A stretch of 64,000 nucleotides of DNA from an uncultured Monoglobus sp. (GTDB lineage: Bacteria; Bacillota; Clostridia; Monoglobales; Monoglobaceae): positions 102,777 to 166,776 of the forward strand of contig CANRBF010000002.1 of assembly GCA_947628795.1 (NCBI GenBank), in the 5' to 3' direction. Within the stretch, counting starts at the first letter, position 1; the number at the start of each line of letters is the position of its first letter. Of the stretch, positions 8,339 to 17,195 are shown piece after piece. Both the position numbers and the translations under genes were made by a program. The notes beneath the pieces were generated by a model that worked only from the letters and a program-made list of their open reading frames with translations, did no database searches and was not told where the DNA came from.

Positions 8339-8983
8339 ATGAGTTTAGTTATTAAGTCTGTTTCGGACAAGGATTTCGTGAAATACGGCAGAGTGGTCGA
8401 CGGATACGACTTCGGTGAGCTTCTGTCCACACTTGAGAAATGCTCCCCCAAGCCCGAGGATGTTGTCTATGTTCCATCGTGTCCCGAACTTGAGGCTCAT
8501 GAGGCGAAAAAATATTTAAGCGATAACGTCTACGGCGGAATGCCGATCCAGATCGGTTACTGCAACGGCACAAACACCAAGCTTAACTGCCTTGAGTACC
8601 ACAAGGACAGCGAGATCGACATAGCGGCAGATGATGTCGTTCTGCTTGTGGGAAGTCAGCAGGACGCGGCGGCGGGAACCTACGACACATCTAAGATTGA
8701 GGCATTTTTATGTCCGAAAGGCACCGCGGTCGAGCTATACGCCACGACAATGCACTACGCGCCTTGCAGCGCCAAGCTTGGCGAGGGATTCAGAGTTGTT
8801 ATCGTTCTTCCCAAGGGCACCAACTACGACAAGCCCGATATAAAGATCACAAATGATGAGGACAAGCGCCTGTTCGCGAGCAACAAATGGCTGATCGCTC
8901 ATCCCGACGCGCCCGAGGCGGAGCAGGGCGCGGTCGTTGCCATAACCGGCGATAACACCGATATTGCCGAGCTTATTAAATAA
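8339..8983 (+). CDS. DUF4867 family protein (cupin-like, function unknown)
   Basis: Cytoplasmic protein of 214 residues resembling the DUF4867 family, found mostly in Clostridia. I do not know a tested function. Visible features are conserved stretches such as YCNGTNTKLNCLEYHK, with a possible metal or ligand set (His/Cys/Glu), and TMHYAPCSAKLGEGFRVVIVLPKGTN near residues 140-165. That mostly beta pattern suggests a cupin or ureidoglycolate-lyase-like barrel. This is an inference from residue pattern only. Two ATGs compete. GGAGG at 8327-8331 is only 1 base from the first (8333) but 7 from the second (8339), so 8339 is preferred. It lies 27 bases after the HD-GYP stop and 13 bases before the next gene, and is probably cotranscribed. 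Confidence 0.72.
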   Translation: MSLVIKSVSDKDFVKYGRVVDGYDFGELLSTLEKCSPKPEDVVYVPSCPELEAHEAKKYLSDNVYGGMPIQIGYCNGTNTKLNCLEYHKDSEIDIAADDVVLLVGSQQDAAAGTYDTSKIEAFLCPKGTAVELYATTMHYAPCSAKLGEGFRVVIVLPKGTNYDKPDIKITNDEDKRLFASNKWLIAHPDAPEAEQGAVVAITGDNTDIAELIK

Positions 8984-8996
8984 GGGGGTCTGATAT

Positions 8997-9407
8997 ATGA
9001 GATGCGCGAATTGCGGAGGAGAAATAGTTGACGGCAAATGCATTGTATGCGGAACCGGCACTCAATTGACCGAGACGAACGGATATATGCAGCCGCCGCA
9101 GATGCCGTCTCCGGAAAAAACCTACAGCCGTACGGTTTCCGTTCCGGCGTGGGTCGGCAGGCAGTTTATTTCCTGGATACCCTTTGTAGGCGGGATAGTA
9201 TATCTGATAATGCTCATCGTTTGGGCGTGCAGTGACAAATTTGAGCGAACTTCCAAGAATTGGGCGATCGCCACGATCATAGTAACTGTGATAAAAATAA
9301 TTATCGGTGCTCTTATCATGGCCGGATTGATAGCTCTTATCACATACGCGGTCAATAATCCCGAATTCAGGAACGAGTTTGAAAACTTTAATTATTATAC
9401 ATATTAA
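8997..9407 (+). CDS. Small zinc-ribbon membrane protein, function unknown
   Basis: 136 residues. The N-terminus is a four-cysteine zinc ribbon (C3, C6, C15, C18). A proline-rich spacer follows (YMQPPQMPSPEKTY), then two hydrophobic segments (about 60-77 and 90-120), a hairpin membrane topology. The C-terminus is polar and aromatic (ENFNYYTY). Such zinc-ribbon plus two-helix proteins are common in Firmicutes and have no general function assigned. ATG 8997 is preceded by a GGGGG run 13 bases after the DUF4867 stop, so it is probably the last gene of that transcript. A hairpin at 9430 follows it. Confidence 0.7.
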   Translation: MRCANCGGEIVDGKCIVCGTGTQLTETNGYMQPPQMPSPEKTYSRTVSVPAWVGRQFISWIPFVGGIVYLIMLIVWACSDKFERTSKNWAIATIIVTVIKIIIGALIMAGLIALITYAVNNPEFRNEFENFNYYTY

Positions 9408-9429
9408 TAAATTGTAAAATAATTTTAAC

Positions 9430-9456
9430 AAACAGGTCTTGACACAAGGCCTGTTT
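9430..9456. promoter_or_regulatory. 12-bp inverted repeat overlapping the uppP -35 element
   Basis: AAACAGGTCTTG (9430-9441) pairs with CAAGGCCTGTTT (9445-9456) across a 3-base loop with a single G-T pair. The right side has no T-run, so it is a poor rho-independent terminator for the upstream gene. It covers the uppP -35 (9439-9444) and half of the spacer, which is where a repressor operator would sit. Confidence 0.5.
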
Positions 9457-9467
9457 GCGTATATAAT
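9439..9467 (+). promoter_or_regulatory. Consensus sigma-A promoter of uppP
   Basis: TTGACA (9439-9444), 17-base spacer, TATAAT (9462-9467): both hexamers are perfect. It lies 33 bases before the TTG start codon of uppP. Confidence 0.75.
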
Positions 9468-9500
9468 AATAAACACATAAATTTTTGGAGGTATTCTGAA

Positions 9501-10310
9501 TTGAACTTTATCGAAGTTATAAAATCAATTATTCTCGGTATTGTCGAAGGCATAACCGAGTGGCTGCCGATCAGCTCCACCGGACACATGATCCTCGTAA
9601 ACGAGCTTATTCGCAACACGGGCTTTACCGCCTCGGACTTATATTTGTATGTTATACAGCTGGGCGCTATACTCGCGGTCGTTACCCTGTATTTCCGCAA
9701 GCTCAACCCGTTCTCGCCGAGCAAGACAAAGAGCGAGAAGTCGGACACATGGCAGATGTGGTTCAAAGTGATAATCGCCTGCCTGCCCGCGGCTGTTATC
9801 GGTCTGCTGCTCGACCCGATCATGGAGAAGCTTGAGAATTGGGAAGTCGTTTCCGCGACCCTTATAATCTACGGTATCGCGTTTATTATTCTCGAGAACC
9901 GCCCGAGAAAAACTCTCGTGCGCGATATGAACGGCATGACTTACAAAACAGCTCTGCTGATCGGCATGTTTCAGGTGCTTTCGATAATTCCCGGAACCTC
10001 GCGCTCGGGCTCGACCATACTGGGCGCCATGATAGTCGGCTGCTCGAGGGAGATCGCCGCGGAGTTTTCGTTCTTTCTTGCGATACCCGTCATGTTCGGC
10101 GTAAGCCTTTTGAAAATTTTAAAATACGGCCTTGTTATGAGCGGCAGCGACGCGGCCGTGCTGCTTATCGGCATGGCGGTGGCGTACATAGTCTCAATGT
10201 TGGCGATAAAGTTCCTTGTAAATTTCGTAAAAAGCCACGACTTCAAGCCTTTCGGTTGGTACAGAATAGTTCTCGGAGCGGTCGTTATCGCCTACTTTTT
10301 GATATTTTAA
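9501..10310 (+). CDS. uppP: Undecaprenyl-diphosphatase UppP (BacA family)
   Basis: Membrane phosphatase that converts undecaprenyl pyrophosphate to the monophosphate, recycling the lipid carrier for peptidoglycan and wall polymer synthesis; overproduction gives bacitracin resistance. 269 residues with several hydrophobic helices. The active-site signatures are [15 protein letters not shown] (16-30), with its Glu pair and SSTGH, and PGTSRSGST (about 163-171). The start is TTG 9501, with GGAGG at 9487-9491 at a good distance; no ATG fits. It is monocistronic, with its own consensus promoter and a strong terminator behind it. Length and motifs match the family throughout. Confidence 0.97.
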   Translation: MNFIEVIKSIILGIVEGITEWLPISSTGHMILVNELIRNTGFTASDLYLYVIQLGAILAVVTLYFRKLNPFSPSKTKSEKSDTWQMWFKVIIACLPAAVIGLLLDPIMEKLENWEVVSATLIIYGIAFIILENRPRKTLVRDMNGMTYKTALLIGMFQVLSIIPGTSRSGSTILGAMIVGCSREIAAEFSFFLAIPVMFGVSLLKILKYGLVMSGSDAAVLLIGMAVAYIVSMLAIKFLVNFVKSHDFKPFGWYRIVLGAVVIAYFLIF

Positions 10311-10333
10311 AATAATATTATTATCAAATAAAA

Positions 10334-10384
10334 AAGGTTATTGCCGTATATCATGTTTAACGCGGTAATAACCTTATTTTTTTA
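10334..10384. terminator. Bidirectional rho-independent terminator between uppP and the sensor kinase gene
   Basis: A 13-bp stem with one G-T pair (10334-10346 with 10363-10375) encloses a 16-base loop. It is followed by a T-run on the plus side and preceded by an A-run on the other, so it can end both convergent transcripts. Confidence 0.85.
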
Positions 10385-10391
10385 TAATTTT

Positions 10392-11681
10392 TTATACGTC
10401 AAAAAGCACTATATCCGTTTCGTAAATTCCGTTTTCACAGGAAGCGCGCATAATTCCGTTGTATTTTTCGACGACCTCGGTTATGTTTTTAAGTCCGATT
10501 CCGTGATTTGCCGCGTCCGCTTTGTCGGTCATCGGCAGCCCGTTTTTAAATTTCGGCTGCTTGTCCGTAGTGTTTTTTAAACCGATAAATAATTGATCTT
10601 GTTCAAATAAAATATCAAAAAATATTTTTCGTCTGCTCGGTTCGAGCCCCGCGCAGCCCTCTATGGCGTTGTCAAAAAGATTGCCGAGCAGCATGCAGCA
10701 TTCCACGCCCGTGAGCTTTAAGTCACAAGGCAGTTTTTTGATATTCAGCTTGGTTTCAATGTCGTTTTTTCTCGCCTGTTCGATTTTTGAATTAATTATC
10801 GAATCAAGCGCGAGGTTGCCTGTGTTCATAACGGCGTCCTCATTTTTTACTTTTTCAATGCCAAGCTCCGATATGTACTTTTTTGCCTCGGCGATATTAT
10901 TGTTTTCAAGCATCGCGTCTATCATTTCCAGATGATTTTTGAAATCATGTTTTATTGATATCATTCTTTCGTTCTCGGCATCCGACCTTTTTGCCTGTTT
11001 TTCCTGCGCGTCAACCTGATTTTCAAGAAGAATATTTTTCATTTTTATTTCAACCGTATCTATAAGTTTATCAAATAAATAAAACCCGATCACGCTGCTG
11101 TACATTATACATATCATTAACAATAACAAAACTATCCCGCTGATATCGGTGAGAGTTTCAAAGAAATACGCTATGCAAATCAGGATCGCGATATTTACTA
11201 TCGGAGCGGTCATCAGCGCCAGCCAATAACTGCGGTACATCCCGAACCGCTTTTTATTCCAAATTATACATACTGTTTTTATAATTATAAGCGCGAGGAT
11301 TTTCGACGCGATTATTCCGACAAATCTGGAAACATTTTCATCCATCAGCTCGACAGGACGAAGATGCTTTAAAGCGATAAACAATGCTCCTACCAAATAT
11401 TCCGAGGCGATTCCGATCAAAATAAAAGTCAAGGCGTAAAAAACCTTTTGCTTAACACTGTTTTTATATAATATAACGCCTGCCAAGGATGCCGCGACTG
11501 ACAGTATTGTTGTGATAAGAATATTGTCGCCGATAAAACTGCTGATTAGCAAAAAAGCCGCGAACAATACCCTTGAAAGTATTTTGAATTCCCTTTTGTC
11601 ACATACCAAAAAACTGTCAAAGAACATAAACGCCATAATTGTTTCAAATATGATCACGGCGATATCCAAAATTCTAAACAT
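10392..11681 (-). CDS. AgrC-like sensor histidine kinase (GHKL ATPase domain)
   Basis: 429 residues. The N-terminal half (1 to about 215) has six or so hydrophobic segments and no extracellular domain, as in AgrC/ComD peptide-pheromone receptors. A coiled linker leads to ISIKHDFKNHLEMI, with the phospho-accepting His near residue 244. An N box (LLGNLFDNAIEGC) and G box (HGIGLKNI) of the GHKL ATPase follow. It should phosphorylate the LytTR regulator encoded just upstream (6-base gap, same strand). AGAGGTAA precedes ATG 11681. Quorum peptide and processing protease genes (agrD, agrB) are not nearby, so the signal is unknown. It ends at a terminator shared with uppP. Confidence 0.9.
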   Translation of the reverse strand: MFRILDIAVIIFETIMAFMFFDSFLVCDKREFKILSRVLFAAFLLISSFIGDNILITTILSVAASLAGVILYKNSVKQKVFYALTFILIGIASEYLVGALFIALKHLRPVELMDENVSRFVGIIASKILALIIIKTVCIIWNKKRFGMYRSYWLALMTAPIVNIAILICIAYFFETLTDISGIVLLLLMICIMYSSVIGFYLFDKLIDTVEIKMKNILLENQVDAQEKQAKRSDAENERMISIKHDFKNHLEMIDAMLENNNIAEAKKYISELGIEKVKNEDAVMNTGNLALDSIINSKIEQARKNDIETKLNIKKLPCDLKLTGVECCMLLGNLFDNAIEGCAGLEPSRRKIFFDILFEQDQLFIGLKNTTDKQPKFKNGLPMTDKADAANHGIGLKNITEVVEKYNGIMRASCENGIYETDIVLFDV

Positions 11682-11687
11682 GATGTG

Positions 11688-12401
11688 TTACCTCTTATTC
11701 TTAATATACGCCAAATAACGTCCCTCAAAACTCTCTCTGCGCGAGTCGCTGACGGGCACGATTTCGCCGTTTTTTAAAACGACCTCTGCGGCGGAACGAT
11801 TAGCAATTGCGGACAGATTCACGCAGAATGAATTGTGGGTCATGGCGAATCCGTGTTCTTCGAACGTCTTTTCGTAATCCTTGAGCTTGCCGATAAACTC
11901 ATAAGTTTCATTTGACGTGTGCAGAATGATCTTGCGCATGTCGTTATTAACATATATGATTTCACTGAAAGGGATATTATACTCCCTGCGGTTATACTTA
12001 AAATAAAATATGGCGGCGTTTTCTGTTTCGGAAAGCTTCTTATCCAGTATTTTCTTTATATCGTCAAAGCTCACCGGCTTGTCGAGAAATCCGGAAGGCA
12101 TGCAGCTGAAGCAGTCGCGCATGTATTTCTCATAATTCGTGAGAAAAATGATGCTTATGTCTTTGTCAAGCTCTCTGATCCTGTTCGCGGTTTCGACTCC
12201 GTTTATCCCGCTCATCTCAATATCGGTAATAAGCATATCAAAAACATTGCCGTGCGCGGCGCAGTATTTCAAAAGCTCCTCGCCGGAATAGAAAACTTCC
12301 CAATCGATTCGATCATTGTTTTCATTATACCGCAAAAGACATTTTTCAAGCTCGTTTATCCAATTGTTTTCATCGTCGCACACAGCTATCCGCAGCGCCA
12401 T
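11688..12401 (-). CDS. LytTR-family response regulator (AgrA-like)
   Basis: 237 residues. The receiver domain (1 to about 125) has CDDE at 8-11, phospho-accepting Asp60 in LITDIEM and the conserved lysine in FLDKPVS. The C-terminal LytTR DNA-binding domain (about 130-237) has FYFKYNRREYNIPFSEIIYV and FAMTHNSFCVNLSAI. LytTR proteins bind pairs of short direct repeats upstream of virulence, bacteriocin or exported-protein genes. ATG 12401 has GAGGGGTG before it. It is the first gene of the pair with the kinase. The hicB stop is only 44 bases upstream with no clear promoter between, so read-through from hicAB is possible. Confidence 0.92.
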   Translation of the reverse strand: MALRIAVCDDENNWINELEKCLLRYNENNDRIDWEVFYSGEELLKYCAAHGNVFDMLITDIEMSGINGVETANRIRELDKDISIIFLTNYEKYMRDCFSCMPSGFLDKPVSFDDIKKILDKKLSETENAAIFYFKYNRREYNIPFSEIIYVNNDMRKIILHTSNETYEFIGKLKDYEKTFEEHGFAMTHNSFCVNLSAIANRSAAEVVLKNGEIVPVSDSRRESFEGRYLAYIKNKR

Positions 12402-12445
12402 TTAATTTTCACCCCTCAATATTCGCGTTTAAAATTTGCATAATT

Positions 12446-12847
12446 TTATAAACGATTGGTGAGATGAAGCTCGTTTTTTAATGCTCTTTGCAATATTGCC
12501 GAAACATTTACGCCGCTTTTTTCGGCTTCATAATTCAGCCATGACGGCAGAGTGACATTTCGCCGCACCATTCGCTGCTCGTTTTGTCTGCGGTACTCGG
12601 TAAAATCGACATCAACTAAAGAAATTATATCGCTGCTCGAAGTTTTTTTTAGCTCGCCTAACGCTGTAGGGAGCGGCAATTCCTTTTTGTCATCTTCCAT
12701 ATCAATTCCCATTATCCCTATGGCGTCCCGCGCCATCTCTATAGCATCTGTAAGTGTGTCCCCTTCGGTATTAATATTAAAATCAGGGATATATACCACA
12801 TATCCGACTTTGTCCGGCGTTAAAATTATAGGATATGAATTTTTCAT
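12446..12847 (-). CDS. hicB: HicB-type antitoxin
   Basis: 133 residues. The N-terminal half is a HicB partial RNase-H fold (YPIILTPDKVGYVVYIPDF, then DTLTDAIEMARDAIGIMG). The C-terminal 40 residues (RRNVTLPSWLNYEAEKSGV onward) look like a ribbon-helix-helix DNA-binding domain, so the protein should both neutralise HicA and repress its own promoter. It follows hicA by 35 bases on the same strand. Toxin-before-antitoxin order is usual for hicAB. ATG 12847 is preceded by TGGAGGTAATATT. Confidence 0.92.
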   Translation of the reverse strand: MKNSYPIILTPDKVGYVVYIPDFNINTEGDTLTDAIEMARDAIGIMGIDMEDDKKELPLPTALGELKKTSSSDIISLVDVDFTEYRRQNEQRMVRRNVTLPSWLNYEAEKSGVNVSAILQRALKNELHLTNRL

Positions 12848-12882
12848 AATATTACCTCCATAAATTGTTTATTAAACGTGAC

Positions 12883-13056
12883 TTATTTAAGCCCTCTCCG
12901 CTTTATTATTGCTTTTGCAAGGTTTTCCTTGATTTCTTTGTGCCTCGGTATTGTCTCGGTATCGGTTCCGTTTGTGTATATATCATGGTTTCCACCGCTG
13001 CGCTTCAGATACCAGTTATTTTTTTCAAGCAATTTGATCAAATCTTTTGTTTTCAT
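12883..13056 (-). CDS. hicA: HicA-type mRNA interferase toxin
   Basis: A 57-residue double-stranded-RNA-binding-fold toxin that cleaves mRNA or tmRNA when free of HicB. It contains LIKLLEKNNWYLKRSGGNHD with catalytic His24 and the basic C-terminus AKAIIKRRGLK. The frame extends to an ATG at 13074, but that codon lies at the predicted transcription start. GGAGG seven bases before ATG 13056 marks the likely start (MKTKDL). The catalytic region is complete, so the toxin appears functional. Confidence 0.92.
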   Translation of the reverse strand: MKTKDLIKLLEKNNWYLKRSGGNHDIYTNGTDTETIPRHKEIKENLAKAIIKRRGLK

Positions 13057-13079
13057 TCCGAAACCTCCAAACATTATAT

Positions 13080-13108
13080 ATTATACACATCAAATGTGTA
13101 TTTGTCAA
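13080..13108 (-). promoter_or_regulatory. Consensus sigma-A promoter of hicAB
   Basis: On the minus strand TTGACA (13103-13108), 17-base spacer and TATAAT (13080-13085); both hexamers are perfect. The spacer is nearly filled by an inverted repeat. The transcription start would fall about 17 bases before hicA. Confidence 0.75.
13083..13101. promoter_or_regulatory. Likely HicB operator inside the hicAB promoter
   Basis: Perfect 8-bp inverted repeat ATACACAT (13083-13090), CAA, ATGTGTAT (13094-13101), placed between and overlapping the -10 and -35 elements. A dimeric ribbon-helix-helix protein bound here would block RNA polymerase, which fits the autoregulation known for HicB. The assignment to HicB is inference. 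Confidence 0.6.
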
Positions 13109-13224
13109 TATATTATTTAACTATCAAGCTAAAAGTCTAAAAATACATTCAGTATTGCGATTATGAATATAATAAAAATGTCAACGGTGTTTTATTTAAA
13201 ATAGCGGTTTTTTGAAATTAACTA

Positions 13225-13253
13225 TTGCAAATCATCATTTGTTGTTATATAAT
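13225..13253 (+). promoter_or_regulatory. Putative sigma-A promoter of argGH-fsa
   Basis: TTGCAA (13225-13230), 17-base spacer, TATAAT (13248-13253), 52 bases before argG. No convincing ARG box was recognised in the leader. Confidence 0.65.
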
Positions 13254-13304
13254 AGATAAAGAAAATTTTGCCCATGCGGCATAACATAAATTGGAGGTAT
13301 AAAA

Positions 13305-14519
13305 ATGGCAAAAGAAAAAGTTGTACTGGCGTATTCGGGAGGTCTCGACACTTCGATCATCATTCCATGGCTCAAGGAGAATTATGACTATGACGTTATC
13401 GCGGTATGCGGCAACGTTGGTCAGGGCAAGGAGACCGAGGGTCTTGAGGAGAGAGCTAAGAGATCGGGCGCTCTCAAGCTCTATATCGAGGATTTAAGAG
13501 ACGAGTACGTTGAGGACTTTATATTCCCCACGCTCAAAGCCGGCGCGGTTTACGAGGGCAAGTATCTGCTGGGCACATCCCACGCCCGCCCGATCATCGC
13601 GAGAAGGCTGGTTGAGATAGCGAAAAAGGAAGGCGCGGTCGCTATTTGCCACGGCGCCACAGGCAAGGGCAACGATCAGGTTCGTTTTGAGCTGACTATC
13701 AAAGCTCTGGCTCCCGAACTTAAGATAATCGCGCCCTGGAGAATTTGGGACATCAAATCAAGAGAGGACGCGGTCGACTACGCCGAGGCCCACAATATTG
13801 AGATCCCCGTAACAAAAAAGGATTTGTATTCAAGAGACAGAAATATCTGGCACATCAGCCACGAGGGCATGGACCTTGAGGATCCCGCCAACGAGCCTCA
13901 ACTTGACAACCTGCTCAAGCTCGGCGTATCGCCCGAAAAGGCTCCCGATGAGCCCACATACATTACTATCGGATTTAAGAAAGGCGTCCCCGTTTCTCTG
14001 GACGGCAAGAAGATGAAGGCGCGCGAACTGGTTGAAAAGCTCAACGATCTGGGCGGCAAGAACGGCATAGGCATCGCCGACATCGTTGAGGACAGACTGG
14101 TCGGCATGAAGTCAAGAGGCGTGTATGAGACCCCGGGCGGCACAATTTTGTACGCCGCGCTCCAGGAGCTTGAATATCTCTGCCTCGACCGCGATACGCA
14201 GGCCTTCAAGCGCCAGGCGGCCATCAAATTCGCCGAGCTGGTATATGACGGCAAGTGGTACACGCCGCTGCGCGAGGCGCTTTCCGCAATGGTTGACTCG
14301 ATGGAGGAGACTGTAACGGGCGAAGTTCGCGTTAAGCTCTACAAAGGCTCCGTTACCCCCGCGGGCACAAAGTCGCCCTATTCGCTTTACAACGAGGATA
14401 TCGCGAGCTTCGGCGACAGCCACGAGCTCTACAGCCACAAGGACAGCGAGGGCTTCATAAACCTGTTCGGTCTGCCGCTCAAAGTAAGAGCCTTAATGAA
14501 GAAAAAAGAGAACAAATAG
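13305..14519 (+). CDS. argG: Argininosuccinate synthase
   Basis: Joins citrulline and aspartate with ATP to make argininosuccinate, the penultimate step of arginine synthesis. 404 residues, the usual length. The PP-loop AYSGGLDTS is at 9-17, and the family stretches [29 protein letters not shown] and [13 protein letters not shown] are intact. ATG 13305 is preceded by TTGGAGGTAT. It is the first gene of a tight group with argH (27-base gap) and the transaldolase gene. The earlier arginine genes are not in the window. Confidence 0.98.
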   Translation: MAKEKVVLAYSGGLDTSIIIPWLKENYDYDVIAVCGNVGQGKETEGLEERAKRSGALKLYIEDLRDEYVEDFIFPTLKAGAVYEGKYLLGTSHARPIIARRLVEIAKKEGAVAICHGATGKGNDQVRFELTIKALAPELKIIAPWRIWDIKSREDAVDYAEAHNIEIPVTKKDLYSRDRNIWHISHEGMDLEDPANEPQLDNLLKLGVSPEKAPDEPTYITIGFKKGVPVSLDGKKMKARELVEKLNDLGGKNGIGIADIVEDRLVGMKSRGVYETPGGTILYAALQELEYLCLDRDTQAFKRQAAIKFAELVYDGKWYTPLREALSAMVDSMEETVTGEVRVKLYKGSVTPAGTKSPYSLYNEDIASFGDSHELYSHKDSEGFINLFGLPLKVRALMKKKENK

Positions 14520-14546
14520 ACAAGTATTTCGGAAAGAGGACAAATA

Positions 14547-15911
14547 ATGGCAAAATTATGGGGAGGCCGCTTTTCAAAATCCACCGACGCTCTGGTTGAC
14601 GATTTCAACTCGTCGATCAGGTTCGATTCGCGCATGTACGCTCAGGACATACGCGGGAGCCAAGCTCATGCCGAAATGCTCGGCAGACAGGGGATAATAA
14701 ACAAAGAGGACTCCGAGCTTATAGTAAAGACCCTCGGCGAGATCAAAAAGGATATTGACGACGGAAAAGTCGAGTTCAAGATCGACGCCGAGGACATACA
14801 TATGAATATCGAGACGATACTCATCGAGCGTATCGGTGATGTGGGAAAGAGACTTCACACGGGCCGCAGCCGCAACGATCAGGTAGCGCTTGACACGCGC
14901 ATGTATGTTCGCGACGAGCTTGACGAGATAAAAAAAGAAGTCGAGGCGCTCAAAGCGACGCTGCTTGATCTGGCGGAGGAACATCTGCACACGATAATGC
15001 CGGGCTACACCCACCTGCAAAAGGCCCAGCCCGTGACGCTGGCGCATCATTTGATGGCGTATTACGAGATGTTTAACCGCGACGGCTCAAGGCTTGACGA
15101 CTGCCGAAAGAGGCTTAATGTAATGCCCCTCGGCAGCGGCGCGCTCGCGGGAACCACATATCCCCTTGACCGCGGATTTGTGGCGAACAAGCTCGGATTT
15201 GACTCGGTGAGCATGAACAGCCTTGACGGCGTTTCCGACAGGGATTTCGCGCTCGAGCTGGCGTTTGACTTATCGGTCATTATGACGCATCTCAGCCGTT
15301 TTTCCGAGGAAATAATTCTTTGGAGCTCTCATGAGTTCGGATTTATTGATCTGGACGACGCGTACAGCACCGGATCAAGCATAATGCCCCAGAAAAAGAA
15401 TCCCGACGTCGCTGAGCTTGCCAGAGGCAAGACAGGCAGAGTGTACGGCGACCTGATGGGACTTTTGACCGTCATGAAAGGAATCCCGCTGGCTTACAAC
15501 AAGGATATGCAGGAGGACAAGGAGCAGCTGTTCGACGCGATCGACACCGTAAAAATGTGTCTGCCGGTATTCGAGAGAATGATCGCCACCATGACGGTTC
15601 GGAAGGACAGGATGCTAAGCGGCGCCAAAGGCGGGTTCACCAACGCAACCGACGTGGCCGACTATCTTGTCAAAAAAGGCCTGCCTTTCCGCGACGCCCA
15701 CGGCGTTGTGGGCAGAATGGTGGCATACTGCATTGAGAAAAACACCGTTATCGACGCGCTCACAATTGACGAGTTCAAGGGCTTTTCCGAGCTTTTCGAC
15801 GATGATATATACGACGCGATCTCGCTTGAGACCTGCGTTAATCAAAGAGAGCTTGTCGGCGGCCCCGCGCCGAATACGGTCAAGACGCTAATAGAAAAAT
15901 ATAAAAATTAA
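14547..15911 (+). CDS. argH: Argininosuccinate lyase
   Basis: Splits argininosuccinate into arginine and fumarate. 454 residues of the fumarase/aspartase superfamily, with [16 protein letters not shown] near 110 and the signature [12 protein letters not shown] near residue 275, which carries the catalytic serine loop. [18 protein letters not shown] at the N-terminus is typical of the family. AAAGAGG lies before ATG 14547. It follows argG closely and leads into the transaldolase gene after 21 bases. Confidence 0.98.
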   Translation: MAKLWGGRFSKSTDALVDDFNSSIRFDSRMYAQDIRGSQAHAEMLGRQGIINKEDSELIVKTLGEIKKDIDDGKVEFKIDAEDIHMNIETILIERIGDVGKRLHTGRSRNDQVALDTRMYVRDELDEIKKEVEALKATLLDLAEEHLHTIMPGYTHLQKAQPVTLAHHLMAYYEMFNRDGSRLDDCRKRLNVMPLGSGALAGTTYPLDRGFVANKLGFDSVSMNSLDGVSDRDFALELAFDLSVIMTHLSRFSEEIILWSSHEFGFIDLDDAYSTGSSIMPQKKNPDVAELARGKTGRVYGDLMGLLTVMKGIPLAYNKDMQEDKEQLFDAIDTVKMCLPVFERMIATMTVRKDRMLSGAKGGFTNATDVADYLVKKGLPFRDAHGVVGRMVAYCIEKNTVIDALTIDEFKGFSELFDDDIYDAISLETCVNQRELVGGPAPNTVKTLIEKYKN

Positions 15912-15932
15912 TATAAAAGGAGATTGATTCAA

Positions 15933-16583
15933 ATGAAATTATTTATCGACACAGCTATTGTTGACGAGATCAAAGAAGTCAACGATATGGGCGTGATCAG
16001 CGGCGTTACCACAAACCCCTCGCTCATCGCGAAGTCGGGCAGAAAATTCGAGGACGTTGTAAAAGAGATCACTCAGATCGTGGACGGCCCCATCAGCGCG
16101 GAGGTTACAGCGAAAGATCCCGACGAGATGGTTGAGCAGGCGATTCCCCTCACCAAGATCCACAAGAACATCATCATCAAGATACCCTTTAACAAAGAAG
16201 GTCTTATGGCCTGCAAAAAGATGACGGCCAAGGGAATCAAGACGAACGTTACGCTTATTTTCTCGGCGGCTCAGGCGCTTCTCGCGGCAAAGGCGGGCGC
16301 TACATACGTCAGCCCCTTCCTGGGCAGACTTGACGACATAGGCACCGACGGCATGAACCTCATTGAGGAGATAGTTGATGTATTCGCGAACGATTCCGAG
16401 ATCAACACGCAGATCATTGCCGCTTCTATCAGAAATCCGATCCATGTTATAGACGCCGCGAGAGTAGGCTGCGACATCGCGACAGTTCCCTACGGCGTTA
16501 TCATGCAGATGCTCAATCATCCGCTGACCGATATCGGCATTGCCAGATTCGACGCGGACTGGGCGACGGTTCCCAAAGACTAA
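15933..16583 (+). CDS. fsa: Fructose-6-phosphate aldolase / small transaldolase (TalC type)
   Basis: 216-residue TIM-barrel enzyme of the short transaldolase family, acting either as transaldolase in the pentose phosphate pathway or as fructose-6-phosphate aldolase. Sequence alone does not separate the two. The Schiff-base lysine is Lys83 in [37 protein letters not shown] and [11 protein letters not shown] are family blocks. A TTG at 15924 would add three residues, but AGGAGA at 15918-15923 is 9 bases from ATG 15933, which begins MKLFIDTA as in other members. It is the last gene after argGH, without a metabolic link that I can see, and ends at a strong terminator. Confidence 0.93.
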   Translation: MKLFIDTAIVDEIKEVNDMGVISGVTTNPSLIAKSGRKFEDVVKEITQIVDGPISAEVTAKDPDEMVEQAIPLTKIHKNIIIKIPFNKEGLMACKKMTAKGIKTNVTLIFSAAQALLAAKAGATYVSPFLGRLDDIGTDGMNLIEEIVDVFANDSEINTQIIAASIRNPIHVIDAARVGCDIATVPYGVIMQMLNHPLTDIGIARFDADWATVPKD

Positions 16584-16595
16584 GAATATATCTAA

Positions 16596-16624
16596 GGGCT
16601 CCCGAGCGGGAGCCCTGATTTTTT
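16596..16624 (+). terminator. Rho-independent terminator after fsa
   Basis: Perfect 8-bp GC-rich stem GGGCTCCC (16596-16603) / GGGAGCCC (16608-16615) with loop GAGC, followed by TGATTTTTT. The T-run reaches the stop codon of the convergent transporter gene. Confidence 0.9.
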
Positions 16625-17195
16625 AATATATAAATATGCCGACCACCGCGCCGCAGAGAATGTACACTATCGGGTGGATTTTTTTCAGAGGTTTCAGATA
16701 CAGCAAGATCAGCGCGACTATGCAGATCACAAGGCCCTTGGGATCGGCGAGGTTAAGTATATTGCGCGTTTCGGAAAATTTATCAAGCGTCAGTATCGCC
16801 ACCTTCATGACCTGAAGAGCGGCGGCGGCAATCAAGCCCGCAACAGCGGGGCGCAGACCGTAAAACGCGTACTTCACAAGCTTGTTTTCCTGAAATTTTT
16901 GCAAAAACTTCGCGATAATAACAATAATAACCAGTGACGGCAGCACAAGGCCAAACGTAGCAATAACCGAGCCGAATGCTCCGCCGACCGTGTAGCCCGT
17001 GTATGTCGCCATGTTTACGCCCATAGGGCCGGGAGTTGATTCGGAAACCGCGATCATATTTGAAATGTCATTTATCGACAGCCACTCGGGGTGTCTTGCC
17101 GACATGTCATAGATAAACGGCAGCGTGGCAAGGCCGCCGCCTACCGCGAAAAGTCCGGTTTTGAAAAATTCATAAAACAAAAGCAGATATGTCAT
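16623..17195 (-). CDS. chrA: ChrA-family (chromate) transporter half, second subunit
   Basis: 190-residue membrane protein covering one CHR domain, with KTGLFAVGGGLATLPFIYD near the start and ESTPGPMGVNMATYTGY, the two conserved CHR motifs, and five to six hydrophobic segments. Short CHR proteins work as pairs, together equivalent to one long ChrA. The physiological substrate in anaerobes is usually untested. The frame extends to a GTG at 17204, but GGGAGG is well placed for ATG 17195, and that ATG overlaps the partner's TGA (ATGA, 17192-17195). This indicates translational coupling and one-to-one synthesis. Confidence 0.9.
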   Translation of the reverse strand: MTYLLLFYEFFKTGLFAVGGGLATLPFIYDMSARHPEWLSINDISNMIAVSESTPGPMGVNMATYTGYTVGGAFGSVIATFGLVLPSLVIIVIIAKFLQKFQENKLVKYAFYGLRPAVAGLIAAAALQVMKVAILTLDKFSETRNILNLADPKGLVICIVALILLYLKPLKKIHPIVYILCGAVVGIFIY

